Source: Anaerolineae bacterium (GTDB taxonomy: Bacteria > Chloroflexota > Anaerolineae > Aggregatilineales > Aggregatilineaceae). From it: a DNA stretch of 64,000 nt. Numbering within the stretch: position 1 is the first letter of the stretch; each line of letters opens with the position of its first letter. The position numbers were made by a program, and so were the translations under genes. Below are positions 43,773 through 53,059 of this stretch, piece by piece. Location of the stretch: NCBI GenBank assembly GCA_018432315.1, contig JAHDLB010000012.1, forward strand, positions 1-64,000, given 5' to 3'. The notes beneath the pieces are model-generated. The model was not told where the DNA came from. It ran no database searches and saw only the letters and a program-made list of their open reading frames with translations.

Positions 43773-44084
43773 ATGGGCTCCAATCCCAACGCCGTCACGC
43801 GGCGCGGGCCGGACAATGCGATCTGGTACGTGGTCGCCCGCGCGACCGACATGGCCAATGCGGCGATCCCGGCGGGACTGCTGCGCAGCGCTGACATCCC
43901 GGTCTACCTGTTCCGCGAGGCGGGCGGCTCGGTGATCCCGGTATCGGTCGGCCTGTTGGGCGGCGTCGACGTCGCCGTGCCCGAAGCGTATTACGCGGAA
44001 GCGAAGGCGCTGTTGGAGGCCGACGTCGAGAATGGCCTGGACGAGCTTCCCCCCGCCGACGATACACCAGACGAAGAAGCGTAG
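43773..44084 (+). CDS. DUF2007-like small protein
   Basis: The 103-residue protein resembles the putative signal-transducing DUF2007 family, a short ferredoxin-like fold: WYVVARATDMANAAIPAGLLRSADIPVYLFREAGGSVIPVSVGLLGGVDVAVPEAYYAEAKALLE. The pattern is a strand, a helix with an AAIPAGLL turn, and a final helix that handles a small ligand in related proteins. An acidic tail follows. AAAGG lies about nine bases before the ATG. It precedes the ABC permease gene by six bases, so the two are co-transcribed. No ligand can be named. Confidence 0.7.
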   Translation: MGSNPNAVTRRGPDNAIWYVVARATDMANAAIPAGLLRSADIPVYLFREAGGSVIPVSVGLLGGVDVAVPEAYYAEAKALLEADVENGLDELPPADDTPDEEA

Positions 44085-44090
44085 ACCTAC

Positions 44091-44948
44091 ATGGATGGCA
44101 AAGTGTTCCCTCACCGCCACGCCGAGCCACGCATCGGAGACCGGCCAGGTGAAGCAGCGGGTCGCCCCCGCCTGACGCCTGTGTTCCCCCGCTTCAGGAT
44201 GGTGTGGTGGCAGTTCCTGCTCGCCCCGTCGCTCGGCGCGATCATTCTCGTCTTGTGGGAAATCCTGGCCCGTTCCGGCGTCTACGCGAGCTTCATCCTG
44301 CCTGCCCCCACCGACGTCGTGGAGCGCTGGTGGTCGCTGGCGTCGGACGGATCGCTGATGCGGCATGGCGCCGTCACGCTGCGCGAGGTGCTCAGCGGCC
44401 TGTTGATCGGGCTGACCGCGGCGTTCTGGCTGGGATACCTGATCGCCAAGAACCGGATCGCCGCCTACACGCTGACGCCGTACCTCGTCGCGCTGCAGGC
44501 CATCCCGATCGTCGCCATCGCCCCCCTGCTGATCATCTGGTTTGGCTCCGGCATCGCCAGCAAGGTGATCATCTGCGCCCTGATCGTCTTCTTCCCCGCG
44601 CTGGTCAACACGATCATCGGGATGCGAAACATTGCGCCAGAGCTGCGCGACCTGATGCACGCGCTCGAAGCCACCCCGCTCCAGACATTCTGGCACCTGG
44701 AGCTGCCCGCCGCCCTGCCCATCCTGCTCGGCGGGCTGAAAGTCAGCGCGACCCTGTCCGTGATTGGCGCCGTCGTCGGTGAGTTCGTGAGCGCCAGCGA
44801 GGGCCTGGGCTACCTGATCAACTTCGGGCGCGGCACGTACGACACGGCGCTGGTGATCGCCGCCGTTTACACGCTGTCCACGCTGGCCCTGACGCTGTAC
44901 GGATTGGCGTCGCTGCTCGAATACATCCTGCTGGACTGGCAGCGCTAA
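44091..44948 (+). CDS. ABC importer permease (SsuC/TauC/ThiX type)
   Basis: The 285-residue permease has six membrane helices and the binding-protein-dependent transport signature near 190-215, with the EAA-type loop ALEATPLQTFWHLELPAALP that docks to the ATPase. It resembles permeases for sulfonates, nitrate or thiamine precursors. The first 36 residues are polar, and ATG 44199 is an alternative start. The operon order is DUF2007, permease, binding protein, ATPase, with short gaps. Confidence 0.87.
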   Translation: MDGKVFPHRHAEPRIGDRPGEAAGRPRLTPVFPRFRMVWWQFLLAPSLGAIILVLWEILARSGVYASFILPAPTDVVERWWSLASDGSLMRHGAVTLREVLSGLLIGLTAAFWLGYLIAKNRIAAYTLTPYLVALQAIPIVAIAPLLIIWFGSGIASKVIICALIVFFPALVNTIIGMRNIAPELRDLMHALEATPLQTFWHLELPAALPILLGGLKVSATLSVIGAVVGEFVSASEGLGYLINFGRGTYDTALVIAAVYTLSTLALTLYGLASLLEYILLDWQR

Positions 44949-44991
44949 CGCAACGCGCGCTTATTTTCTTCCACCGCCATCGGGAGGACCT

Positions 44992-46020
44992 GTGCAAACG
45001 CAACGCGTAAGAAAACGAACCCGGATCATCGCCGTCACGGTGATCGTGGTGCTGGTTGCCGTGGTGCTGGCCGCCGCTTTTCTGCTCACCGAAACCGCCA
45101 ACGACGACGCTGACACAACGCCGGTTACCCTGTTCCTGAGCTTCGTGCCCAGCGTCCAGTTCGCCCCGGCCTACGTCGCCGCCGAGCGCGGATACTTCGC
45201 GGACGAGGGCATCGACATCACTTTCGAGCAGAGCCTGAACGAGGCCGACGGCGTCGAGCGCATCGCCAACAACGATCTCCAGTTCGGGATCATCAGCGGC
45301 GAGCAGGTGCTGCTGGCCCGCGCCCGGCAGCGCCCGATCGTGTACGTCTACGAGTGGTACCACAACTTCCCGGTGGGTATCGTCTCGCCCGCCGATCTCG
45401 ACATCACCAAGCCGGAAGACCTGACCGGGCGCGTCGTCGGCGTGCCGGGCACATATGGCGCCAGTTATATCGGGCTGCGCGCGCTGCTGGCCGCCGCCGA
45501 TCTGCGGGAAAGTGACCTGGGCGAGCTGCGCTCGATCGGCTTCGCCGCCGCCGAGAACATCTGCGAGGAACAGGTCGAGGCCGCCGTCGTCTACATCGCC
45601 AACGAGCCGCTCACCATCGAGCGCCAGTGCACGCCGGTCAACCTCATCCGCGTGTCGGACTACGCCACCCTGGTCTCGAACGGGCTGGTGACCAACGAGC
45701 AGACGATCCGCAACAAAACGGACCTGGTCCGTGGCATGGTACGCGCGCTGCAGCGCGGCGTGGAAGACGTGCTCGCCGATCCGGATGCCGCGTTCGACAT
45801 CAGCGTGCAGAACTACGTGACCGACCTGCCGGAAGACCAGTACGACACGCAGCGGCAGGTGTTGTCGAACTCGATCGAGCTGTGGCGCTCCGACGACCTG
45901 GGCCGCACCACTCCCAGCGCCTGGGAAGATACCCAGGACATCCTGATCGCCGCCGGCCTAATGAACGAGCCGCTGGACGATCTCGCCGCCTGTTACACGA
46001 TGGACTTTCTGCCGGAGTAG
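44992..46020 (+). CDS. ABC importer substrate-binding protein (NMT1/THI5-like)
   Basis: The 342-residue protein is a type II periplasmic-binding fold: SVQFAPAYVAAERGYFADEGIDITF, a central DLQFGIISGEQVLLARA and GVPGTYGASYIGLRALL domain-swap segment are typical of NMT1/THI5-like and SsuA-like proteins. Instead of a lipobox it has a single uncleaved-looking membrane helix at residues 12-34 after a basic start, so it is probably a membrane-tethered receptor. The ligand is one of pyrimidine, aromatic sulfonate, nitrate or taurine type; motifs do not decide. GTG 44992 has GGGAGG seven bases upstream. Confidence 0.85.
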   Translation: MQTQRVRKRTRIIAVTVIVVLVAVVLAAAFLLTETANDDADTTPVTLFLSFVPSVQFAPAYVAAERGYFADEGIDITFEQSLNEADGVERIANNDLQFGIISGEQVLLARARQRPIVYVYEWYHNFPVGIVSPADLDITKPEDLTGRVVGVPGTYGASYIGLRALLAAADLRESDLGELRSIGFAAAENICEEQVEAAVVYIANEPLTIERQCTPVNLIRVSDYATLVSNGLVTNEQTIRNKTDLVRGMVRALQRGVEDVLADPDAAFDISVQNYVTDLPEDQYDTQRQVLSNSIELWRSDDLGRTTPSAWEDTQDILIAAGLMNEPLDDLAACYTMDFLPE

Positions 46021-46034
46021 GATCGGGGTTTTCC

Positions 46035-46799
<765 letters not shown>

Positions 46800-46891
46800 C
46801 GACATCGAGGATCGCCCAAACGGGCCGCGCACCTTGAACTACCTGGAACATTCTGTTACGCTGTTGGCATAACACAATCAGGTAACCATCT

Positions 46892-47296
46892 ATGTCCAAA
46901 ACGATTCTGATTATTGACGACGACGAAATCATTCGCGCGTTGCTGGTGCGGGCGTTGGAACGCGCGGGGTATGCGGCGCTGACCGCCAGCGCCGGGCCGT
47001 CCGGCATCGAGCTGTTTCGCGCCAGCAACCCGGACCTGATCGTGCTGGACATCGCGATGCCGGAAATGACCGGTTTCGAGGTCGCCTCGACCATCCGCAC
47101 GATCGAGGCCGGCGAAGACCTCCCGCGCACGCCCATCGTGGCCCTGACGGCCTACGCGCGCAGTTTCTTCCTGCCGCTGGGTACCCAGGCGGGAATCGAC
47201 AGCTACCTGATGAAGCCCATCACGCCCGACCAGTTAGTCAATCACGTGAACCAGTTCCTCACCGACCCGCCCTCCACTCCGCTCGACACCGCGTGA
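46892..47296 (+). CDS. stand-alone response-regulator receiver
   Basis: The 134-residue protein is a lone receiver domain: acidic pair DD at 10-11, phospho-acceptor in LIVLDIAMPEMTG (Asp near 51), conserved Thr in VALTAYARS and Lys in LMKPITPDQL. There is no output domain, so it relays phosphate to or from another protein, as with CheY-like regulators. It is convergent with the sensor kinase gene at 47358, whose products could pair. A TTGAAC sequence and a TACGCT box 17 bases apart lie ahead but are weak. Confidence 0.87.
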   Translation: MSKTILIIDDDEIIRALLVRALERAGYAALTASAGPSGIELFRASNPDLIVLDIAMPEMTGFEVASTIRTIEAGEDLPRTPIVALTAYARSFFLPLGTQAGIDSYLMKPITPDQLVNHVNQFLTDPPSTPLDTA

Positions 47297-47305
47297 GCGC
47301 GCAAC

Positions 47306-47331
47306 AAAAAACCGCTCGCGCTGAGCGGTTT
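47306..47331 (-). terminator. bidirectional terminator between response regulator and sensor kinase
   Basis: A perfect 9-bp stem (AAACCGCTC / GAGCGGTTT, 5-base loop) is preceded on the plus strand by an A-run that gives a U-tract on the minus strand transcript. It sits between convergent genes and should end the sensor kinase mRNA best. Confidence 0.8.
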
Positions 47332-47357
47332 CGGCTGCCCCTCACTTGCCGGGCCGG

Positions 47358-49010
47358 TCAGTCAAAGTCCGCATCGAGGCCCGCGTCCGCGGCGCGGCGC
47401 GCCATGTCCGGCAGCGAAAACACCATGCCGAACGTGCTGCCCGCGTTCTCCTGGCTCTGGACGAACACGCGTCCGCCGTGCTGCTCGACCACCGATTTGA
47501 CGATCGCCAGCCCCAGGCCGGACCCGCGCACCCGCTGGTCGCTGGACGGGCCGCGGTAGAAGCGCTCGAAGATGCGGGTTTGAACGTCCGGGGGAATGCC
47601 CGGCCCGTTGTCCTTCACTTCGATGACCAGGTCATCTTCTTGCACGTACGCCCCCAGGCTGATCTCGCCGCCGGCGGGTGTGTACTTGTTGGCATTGGTG
47701 AGCAGGTTCAACAAGGCGCGATACAGCCAGTGCATATCCCCCACCAGCGGCGGCAGCTCGTCGGGCACGGCGACGACCAGCGTCTGGTCGCGCTGTTGCA
47801 GCGCCGGCTGGATATCGACGATCCCGCGCTCCAACAACTCGCGGACGTCGATCGGCTTGTAGCGCAGGCCGACACCGCTCTCGATGTGCTCCAGGTTCAG
47901 GACGTTGTCGATCAGTTCCTGCATCCGGTTGGCGCCCTGGATGCCGATCTCGATCACTTCGCGCTGGAGATCGGTGATGTCGCCCAGGTCGCGCTGGAGC
48001 ATCGCCAGCGCGCCCAGCGTGACGCCGAGCGGGTTGCGGAGATCGTGCGCCGCCGCGTGGATGAAATCGATCCGCGTCTGTTCGGCTTCGTGCAGGTGCG
48101 TCACGTCCCGGATGACGATCACCCAGCCCTTGCAGTCGTGCGCCGTGGCCGAGGGGGATTGCAGGAGGACCGGCGACACGATGACCGACAGAAACCGCCC
48201 GTCTTCCAACGTCACCTCGTACACCGTGTTGCTGTCCCGGTCGCCAACCAAGGCGCTCTGAAGCCCCTCGCGCAGCCGGGGATGCAGCGGCGCATGGTGC
48301 AGCGACATTCCGACGATCTCGCCGTTTTGCAAATCGAACAGCGGCTCGGCGGCAGTGTTCACCAGGTTGATCGTGCCCCGGCAGTCGGTCGCGATGATGG
48401 CGTCGCCGGACGAATCGAGCACGGCGCGCAGGCGGCTCGATTGCTCCTTGGCATCCTCGTACAGGCGCGCATTATCGAGCGCCACGCCCACCTGATCGGC
48501 GATGTTGCCCAGGACGCCGATTTCATCCTCGCCAAATTCATACGGCCTGTAACTCATGACGCTCAACAGGCCGACCACCCGCCCGCGGGCGTGCATCGGC
48601 ACCAGCGCCATCGCCTGAACGCCCTCGTCGGCGAATTCGGGCACGGCCAGCCGGGGATCGTCCGACACGTCGCCGGTGATCAACACCCGGTCGTGAATGA
48701 GCGCCTGCCCCGAAATGCCCGTGCCAAGCGGGACGCGCATCGGCTCGGAGATGAAATCGCCCTTCCAGCCGCGCTGGGCACGCAGCACCAGTTCGCCGGC
48801 GTCCTCGTCCACCAGGCTGATGCCGGCGGCTTCGACCGGGGTCACTTCCAGCACAGCATCCAGCGCGGTTTGCAGCGTCGTCTCCAGGTCGAGCGATTGG
48901 CCCACCGCCGAAGCGACCCGGTTGATCGCCGCGAGGTGGTCGATACGCCGCTGGATCTCCGTGTTCAAAAGTTGATTCTGCTCTTGCAAGTCTCTTGATT
49001 CACCAGCCAT
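47358..49010 (-). CDS. GAF-PAS sensor histidine kinase
   Basis: The 550-residue soluble kinase starts with a coiled coil (about 3-25), then a GAF domain (about 30-185; AAGISLVDEDAGELVLRAQRGW, GVQAMALVPMHARGRVVGLLSVMS), a PAS domain (about 193-310; AVLDSSGDAIIATDCRGTINLVNTAAEPLF), HisKA with the H-box FIHAAAHDLRNPLG, and HATPase with N-box LLNLLTNANKYTPAGG, G1 DNGPGIP and G2 GSGLGLAIVKS. No membrane segment is seen, so it senses an internal signal. It has its own good promoter and a shared terminator with the convergent lone receiver at 46892, the likely phosphorylation partner. Confidence 0.92.
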   Translation of the reverse strand: MAGESRDLQEQNQLLNTEIQRRIDHLAAINRVASAVGQSLDLETTLQTALDAVLEVTPVEAAGISLVDEDAGELVLRAQRGWKGDFISEPMRVPLGTGISGQALIHDRVLITGDVSDDPRLAVPEFADEGVQAMALVPMHARGRVVGLLSVMSYRPYEFGEDEIGVLGNIADQVGVALDNARLYEDAKEQSSRLRAVLDSSGDAIIATDCRGTINLVNTAAEPLFDLQNGEIVGMSLHHAPLHPRLREGLQSALVGDRDSNTVYEVTLEDGRFLSVIVSPVLLQSPSATAHDCKGWVIVIRDVTHLHEAEQTRIDFIHAAAHDLRNPLGVTLGALAMLQRDLGDITDLQREVIEIGIQGANRMQELIDNVLNLEHIESGVGLRYKPIDVRELLERGIVDIQPALQQRDQTLVVAVPDELPPLVGDMHWLYRALLNLLTNANKYTPAGGEISLGAYVQEDDLVIEVKDNGPGIPPDVQTRIFERFYRGPSSDQRVRGSGLGLAIVKSVVEQHGGRVFVQSQENAGSTFGMVFSLPDMARRAADAGLDADFD

Positions 49011-49061
49011 AGGGCGTTGAGCAGCCTGAGCCTTTCGTAGCAGTGCGTGACCGATATGTAC

Positions 49062-49089
49062 AGTATAGCTGAGGAAGGCGGGCTGCCAA
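49062..49089 (-). promoter_or_regulatory. promoter of the sensor kinase gene
   Basis: On the minus strand TTGGCA, a 16-base spacer and TATACT, each five of six, lie 51 bases before ATG 49010. Confidence 0.72.
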
Positions 49090-49138
49090 CGCCGGGTTCA
49101 TGAAAGATGTATGAAAAGCTAACGGGCCAGTTTCTCCA

Positions 49139-49486
49139 CTAGATGATCCCCAGGGCCGCCGACAACGCCAGGACGACCAGCAGCGTCGCCAGCAGCAGCA
49201 CCCACGCCGCCAGACGTCCGCTGTCCTGGAGGGGCGTCAGGCTGGACTCTTCGGTCTCGACCTGCCCCAACAGATCGACGCGCACGTCCAGGTTGCGGAT
49301 GCCGCGCGTCAGCCGGGCCGAATACGCGCTGCGATCCAGGACGTGCCAGCCGTCCGCCAGGTACGGCTCGATAGCCTGCGCCAGAATCAACGCGGCGTCA
49401 TCCGCGGCGATCGGCTCGATGCCGGATGGCCGCTCGCTGCCGGCAGACGTGCCCACCTGGGGAGACGACTCGCGATCGGGTAACAT
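49139..49486 (-). CDS. small tail-anchored protein of unknown function
   Basis: The 115-residue protein has a polar N-terminus and a helical domain (about 25-85) with IAADDAALILAQAIEPYLADGWHVLDRS, followed by one C-terminal membrane helix (about 92-112; AAWVLLLATLLVVLALSAALGII) and almost no tail. That is the layout of a tail-anchored protein with its bulk in the cytoplasm. GAAGGAG lies six bases ahead of ATG 49486. No family is recognised. It is upstream of, and in the same direction as, the sensor kinase gene, which has its own promoter. Confidence 0.6.
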   Translation of the reverse strand: MLPDRESSPQVGTSAGSERPSGIEPIAADDAALILAQAIEPYLADGWHVLDRSAYSARLTRGIRNLDVRVDLLGQVETEESSLTPLQDSGRLAAWVLLLATLLVVLALSAALGII

Positions 49487-49617
49487 ATCTTCTCCTTCGT
49501 GCTGATTTCGCGGTATAGTTGAAGATTGTGCCGGAGCCTGAAACCGGAGCATCACGCCGAATCACCGGCGCTGGCAAAGCACATCCATGCGTGCACTACT
49601 GTTATTGTGACCGTTTT

Positions 49618-49630
49618 TACCGATGGTAAC
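49618..49630 (+). promoter_or_regulatory. small dyad upstream of the PsbP-like gene
   Basis: TTACC and GGTAA flank a three-base centre, 44 bases before ATG 49675, in an AT-rich leader. It could be an operator; there is no further support. Confidence 0.25.
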
Positions 49631-49674
49631 AAGTCTCAGGTCGGTTTTACCACTTTCAATCTGGAGTACCTGTC

Positions 49675-50928
49675 ATGTCCATGTCTCGCAAGCGCAACAA
49701 GCGACGTATGACATTCTTCGGCGCCCTGATCGGCGTGATCATCATCTTCACGTTTGTGATCAGCCTGATCAGCCCCGGCACGTTTCAAACGGCCAGCGAC
49801 GACGCCCCCCCTGCCGTAACGCCGTTCGGGACGCTGCCGCCCCCCACCCAGGTGACGCTGCCGACGCCCGAAGACAATCCGCGGCTCGAAGGGGAGCCGC
49901 CGTACATCCACAGCAGCGGTGCCTTCCAGACGTTCAAACCGGCGGGCAGCGACTGGTACGTAGACGAGCTGGCGACGCTCAGCGATACGTCGACCGCGCG
50001 CGTCGTCATCCAGAGCAGCAGCCGGCTGGCCGTCATCCACAACTACATCCAGCCGGGCGTGGTGTACGAGTCCCTGGAAGACCTGAGCAGCACCTACCTG
50101 ACCAACCAGTATTTCACCAGCGCCTGGCAGGATTACGATAGCTGGGAGATCACCGGGCGCGAGATCACCGATCGCGCCGTCGTGGTGAACTTCGCCCTGC
50201 GCTCGGGCGGCAACGACTACCTGGGGCGGGACATCACGCGGCTGGAGGGATCGACGCTCTACGTCACGCGGCTGGTCGTCCCGGCCAACAATCCCGCGCT
50301 GCTCGAAAAGCTGGCCGGGCTGGTCAGCGCTACCTTCGCCGGTTTCCCGGAAATGCAGGCCCTGCCGCAGGACTGGCCCGCGTATCACGACCAGTCGCTC
50401 GGCACGATCCTGAAACACCCGGCGGACTGGCAGCAGGTTGCCGGCGGGCCGGGCCGCCCGGCCACGTTCACGATCCCGACCGGCGAGGGAGACGCCCGCG
50501 TGCGCCTGTTCGCCGAGCCGGATCGCCCGCTGGACGACGCGGCGGCGGCTGAAGCGTGGGTCGCCGAGGAGTCGGAAGCGCGGTCCGGCGTGACCATCCT
50601 CGCCAGCGCGCCGGTCGAGCACGACTCGGGAAACGGCTACCAGGTCGCTTATACGTTCACCGACACCGCGGGCGACACGCACAGCGGGCTGGCCGTGCTG
50701 CTCAACGATGACGCAGGAATGCTGGCCGTCGCCGATCTGCAGGTGGACCCGCCCGACATCAATTTCATCGAGGATGCGGAGCTGGCCGCGCCCTATGACG
50801 AAGCGCGCCGGGCGCTGGCGGATGGGTTCATGATCCTGCCGCCGAGCGCCGTCCAGCCGGTCGAGCCGGAGACCGCCACCGAACCGGCGGCTGACGCGAC
50901 AGCCGAAGCGGACGCTCCGGCAGAATAA
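49675..50928 (+). CDS. membrane-anchored extracytoplasmic protein with PsbP-like region
   Basis: The 417-residue protein has a basic N-terminus (KRNKRRM), one signal-anchor helix (about 12-34) and a Pro/Thr-rich linker. Two similar alpha/beta regions may follow: about 75-240, and about 245-370, the latter starting with LGTILKHPADWQQV, a pattern like the PsbP-type 'sYP.gW' fold. The last 30 residues are acidic, Ala/Pro/Glu-rich. It should sit on the outside of the membrane. GGAG lies eight bases before the ATG. The gene is monocistronic and followed by a hairpin. Function unknown. Confidence 0.7.
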   Translation: MSMSRKRNKRRMTFFGALIGVIIIFTFVISLISPGTFQTASDDAPPAVTPFGTLPPPTQVTLPTPEDNPRLEGEPPYIHSSGAFQTFKPAGSDWYVDELATLSDTSTARVVIQSSSRLAVIHNYIQPGVVYESLEDLSSTYLTNQYFTSAWQDYDSWEITGREITDRAVVVNFALRSGGNDYLGRDITRLEGSTLYVTRLVVPANNPALLEKLAGLVSATFAGFPEMQALPQDWPAYHDQSLGTILKHPADWQQVAGGPGRPATFTIPTGEGDARVRLFAEPDRPLDDAAAAEAWVAEESEARSGVTILASAPVEHDSGNGYQVAYTFTDTAGDTHSGLAVLLNDDAGMLAVADLQVDPPDINFIEDAELAAPYDEARRALADGFMILPPSAVQPVEPETATEPAADATAEADAPAE

Positions 50929-50951
50929 GTCACCGGGCGAACCGCTGTTCC

Positions 50952-50978
50952 CGGCAGGCGATCCGTGTGCGCCTGCCG
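50952..50978 (+). terminator. hairpin after the PsbP-like gene
   Basis: A perfect 9-bp stem (CGGCAGGCG / CGCCTGCCG, 9-base loop) lies 23 bases after the stop. It has no T-tract but is well placed to end the transcript. Confidence 0.5.
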
Positions 50979-51013
50979 CAAGTCGATATTAGCCTGTCTA
51001 TGTGAGGTGACCT

Positions 51014-51511
51014 GTGAAACCGCCCGCCATTCCGCTGGAAAAAGTGAGCGCGCTGCCGCTGATCTACCGCGTGACCATCCCGCCCGAGTTCGAGGATGAA
51101 AACGGGCACATGAACATCCGCTGGTACCTGGCCGTGTACGACGATGCCGGGTACCCGCTCGCTGCCGGGTTCGGCCTGACGCCGGAATACCACCGCCAGC
51201 ACGGCACCGGCGGGTTCGACCTGGAGCACCACATCCACTATCTGAGCGAGGTCCACATCGGCGACACCGTCGCGATTCACGTCCGGCTGCTGGCACGCTC
51301 GGCCAAGCGCATCCATTACATGATGTTCATGGTCAACGAAACGCGCGGGACACTGGCCTCGCTGTTCGAGTGCGTCAACTCGTTCGCCGATCTCACCGTG
51401 CGGCGCACCGCCCCCTACCCGGCAGACATCGCCGCGACGATCGACGCAATGCTGATCGCGCACAATGCGCTGGACTGGGACGCACCGGTGTGTGGGGTGA
51501 TGGGCGCGTAG
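51014..51511 (+). CDS. acyl-CoA thioesterase-like hotdog protein
   Basis: The 165-residue protein fits the 4HBT/YbgC-type hotdog family: DENGHMNIRWYLAVYDDAGYPLAAGFG holds the family's DxxGHMNN-type Asp and the helix that follows, then a strand-rich part LEHHIHYLSEVHIGDTVAIHVRLL and a final MFMVNETRGTLASLFECV. It would hydrolyse acyl-CoA thioesters in the cytoplasm, with unknown chain specificity. GTG 51014 has AGGTGA just upstream. It is followed closely, on the opposite strand, by a very small membrane protein gene. Confidence 0.82.
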   Translation: MKPPAIPLEKVSALPLIYRVTIPPEFEDENGHMNIRWYLAVYDDAGYPLAAGFGLTPEYHRQHGTGGFDLEHHIHYLSEVHIGDTVAIHVRLLARSAKRIHYMMFMVNETRGTLASLFECVNSFADLTVRRTAPYPADIAATIDAMLIAHNALDWDAPVCGVMGA

Positions 51512-51520
51512 GCGGCGCGC

Positions 51521-51697
51521 TCATTCACGTTGGGACAGGGCAGCGCCTATCGCAACGCCGAACGCGAGCCCGGCGCCGACGAACGCCCAATTGTCCAATG
51601 CCACAGAAATGGCTACGCCGAAACATAGTCCCAGCGCGATGCCGAGGCCGAGATATTCGGCCTGCTTTTTCTGTTTGTCGTCCCGCTTGTCGGACAT
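51521..51697 (-). CDS. 58-residue glycine-zipper membrane protein
   Basis: The 58-residue product starts with a very basic, charged stretch (MSDKRDDKQKKQAE), then has two glycine-rich membrane segments (LGLGIALGLCFGVAISVAL and FVGAGLAFGVAIGAAL) ending in SQRE. GGAG lies eight bases before ATG 51697. It resembles the small glycine-zipper proteins found beside membrane enzymes, but no name is justified. The longer open frame upstream of 51697 is read-through. Confidence 0.6.
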   Translation of the reverse strand: MSDKRDDKQKKQAEYLGLGIALGLCFGVAISVALDNWAFVGAGLAFGVAIGAALSQRE

Positions 51698-51929
51698 GTT
51701 GTCTCTCCTATGCCGGAGGGCTGCCATCCCGGTCGATTGTACTCGATTTGGCACGGGCTGCCGCGTGGGGAAAGTGCTGGCTTTGGGCCGGGATGACGTG
51801 GGCACAGACGGCGCATCCGTGACGATAACCCGCATCCTGCACTGCGTCGAGCATTGCCCGCACGACGTTGCCCCACAGGCGGTGGACAGCCGTGCTAAGC
51901 CATTGGCCGAACGAAATCAGCGAAGTCCA

Positions 51930-52112
51930 ATGAACTGCATGAGCAGACGAGTTGACTTCACACTAACGTACAAACAACTGGCGGCAGTGGAACACGCGAT
52001 GAACCACTCGCCATTACCGGAAATACGCCACCGCGCCGCCGAGGAATTGCTGGAGTGGTTGAAAAAGCCTCCCGGAGACGACACCGTCCTCGTCTTTTAC
52101 ATCCCAGCATGA
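51930..52112 (+). pseudogene. IS630-type transposase N-terminal remnant
   Basis: A short frame of about 60 residues has no ribosome site. Its stretch DFTLTYKQLAAVEHAMNHSPLPEIRHRA has the pattern of the N-terminal helix-turn-helix of IS630-family transposases, which usually runs on into LLHLGHKPEEVA. Here it diverges after RHRA into an unrelated EELLEWLKKP tail and stops, with no catalytic DDE part. The 232 bases upstream (51698-51929) contain no other gene and look like non-coding debris. Its end overlaps the convergent ST7-like gene by 16 bases. It could also be a small real DNA-binding protein. Confidence 0.45.
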
Positions 52113-53059
52113 ATGCGCGCCAGCCATGCTAACGCCTGGACGTTCTGTCCCCAGGTCGATCGCGCATCCACCGCGTAATGCGCGGCTTCATCTTCGCCGC
52201 CTGGCTGGATGTAGTCTGGGAGTTGAGCCGGTATGCGCTTCTTGCCCAGGAGGTATAGAGGCACGAACTCGTTGCTGGCGAGGGCTTCCTTGAGCTGAGC
52301 CACCGCCCGTTCGCTCTCGCCTTCCTGGAGAAAGGTCGCCAGCGCCCGCGTGTACAACATGAGCGACCTCTTCTCGCCGCCATGTTCGGCAAAAAACGCC
52401 TCGAACCGCTCGTAATCGCCCAGTTCGAGCAGCAGGTTTGCCAGGGAATAGCGGATACCCTGGTTGTCCCCAGGGTTGAGCCGCATCATCTCCAGGTAAT
52501 GCTCCGCCGTCTCTTCGCGCCGCCCCATGGCGTACAGGCATCCGGCCAATCCCGCGCGGGCGCGCATGTAGGGACGTGTCTGGACGATGCCCCAGAAGTG
52601 ACCGGCGTTCTCCTCGAACATCTCCGGACCCAGCGCGCGCTCCCCTGCCGCGACGCCCTGCTCGAACAAGTCCTTCGCTTCCTCGATGCTCTTGGCCGCC
52701 TCTTCCGCCAGCAGCACATAGGCGTCAGCGCAGTCGGGCGAGATGGTCAGCGCCTTGCGCGCCAGCCGGATGCGCCGCACGCCCTGCGCGTCCCATGCCT
52801 GGTACATGACGTCCTGCGCCTGCTCGACCGGCGTCTCGCCCGGCCTGTCGATTGGCTGGCCGGATTCCATCAGAGTCTGCACGAACGCGTTCACTTCGTC
52901 GATGGATTCAAACTCGTGTTCGCTCAGTATCCGCCCCAAGTCGGCCATCGTTTTCTCCAGCGCGCGGCGGTCCGGAGGCGCTCCGGGGCGCGTTTCTGGC
53001 TGCTGGTGTGTGCGCGTGCGCTGGCGCTGCATCATCGGTCGTTTTCGCTTTTTGCTCAT
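52097..53059 (-). CDS. TPR protein similar to ST7
   Basis: The 320-residue protein has a basic start (MSKKRKRPMMQRQRTRTHQQ), a helical N-terminal part and several TPR-like helix pairs (PYMRARAGLAGCLYAMGRREETAEHYLEMMRLNPGDNQGIRYSLANLLLELGDYERFEAFFAEHG). The C-terminal block GKKRIPAQLPDYIQPGGEDEAAHYAVDARSTW is characteristic of the ST7 family, found in eukaryotes and scattered bacteria. It is presumably a protein-protein adaptor; no role is known. GAGGAGG lies 12 bases before ATG 53059. The frame is open further upstream without a better start. Expression may be linked to the nitroreductase gene 152 bases away. Confidence 0.77.
   Translation of the reverse strand: MSKKRKRPMMQRQRTRTHQQPETRPGAPPDRRALEKTMADLGRILSEHEFESIDEVNAFVQTLMESGQPIDRPGETPVEQAQDVMYQAWDAQGVRRIRLARKALTISPDCADAYVLLAEEAAKSIEEAKDLFEQGVAAGERALGPEMFEENAGHFWGIVQTRPYMRARAGLAGCLYAMGRREETAEHYLEMMRLNPGDNQGIRYSLANLLLELGDYERFEAFFAEHGGEKRSLMLYTRALATFLQEGESERAVAQLKEALASNEFVPLYLLGKKRIPAQLPDYIQPGGEDEAAHYAVDARSTWGQNVQALAWLARIHAGM

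Noticed and set aside
43715-44091. Thiamine (TPP) riboswitch ahead of the NMT1-like importer
   Set aside because: No CUGAGA or other TPP core elements are visible, and a small gene occupies the leader.
41673-44696. Open frame of about 1000 codons on the minus strand across the M20 and cyclophilin genes
   Set aside because: It spans several verified genes and an intergenic hairpin and shows no domain; the long frame is a product of GC bias.
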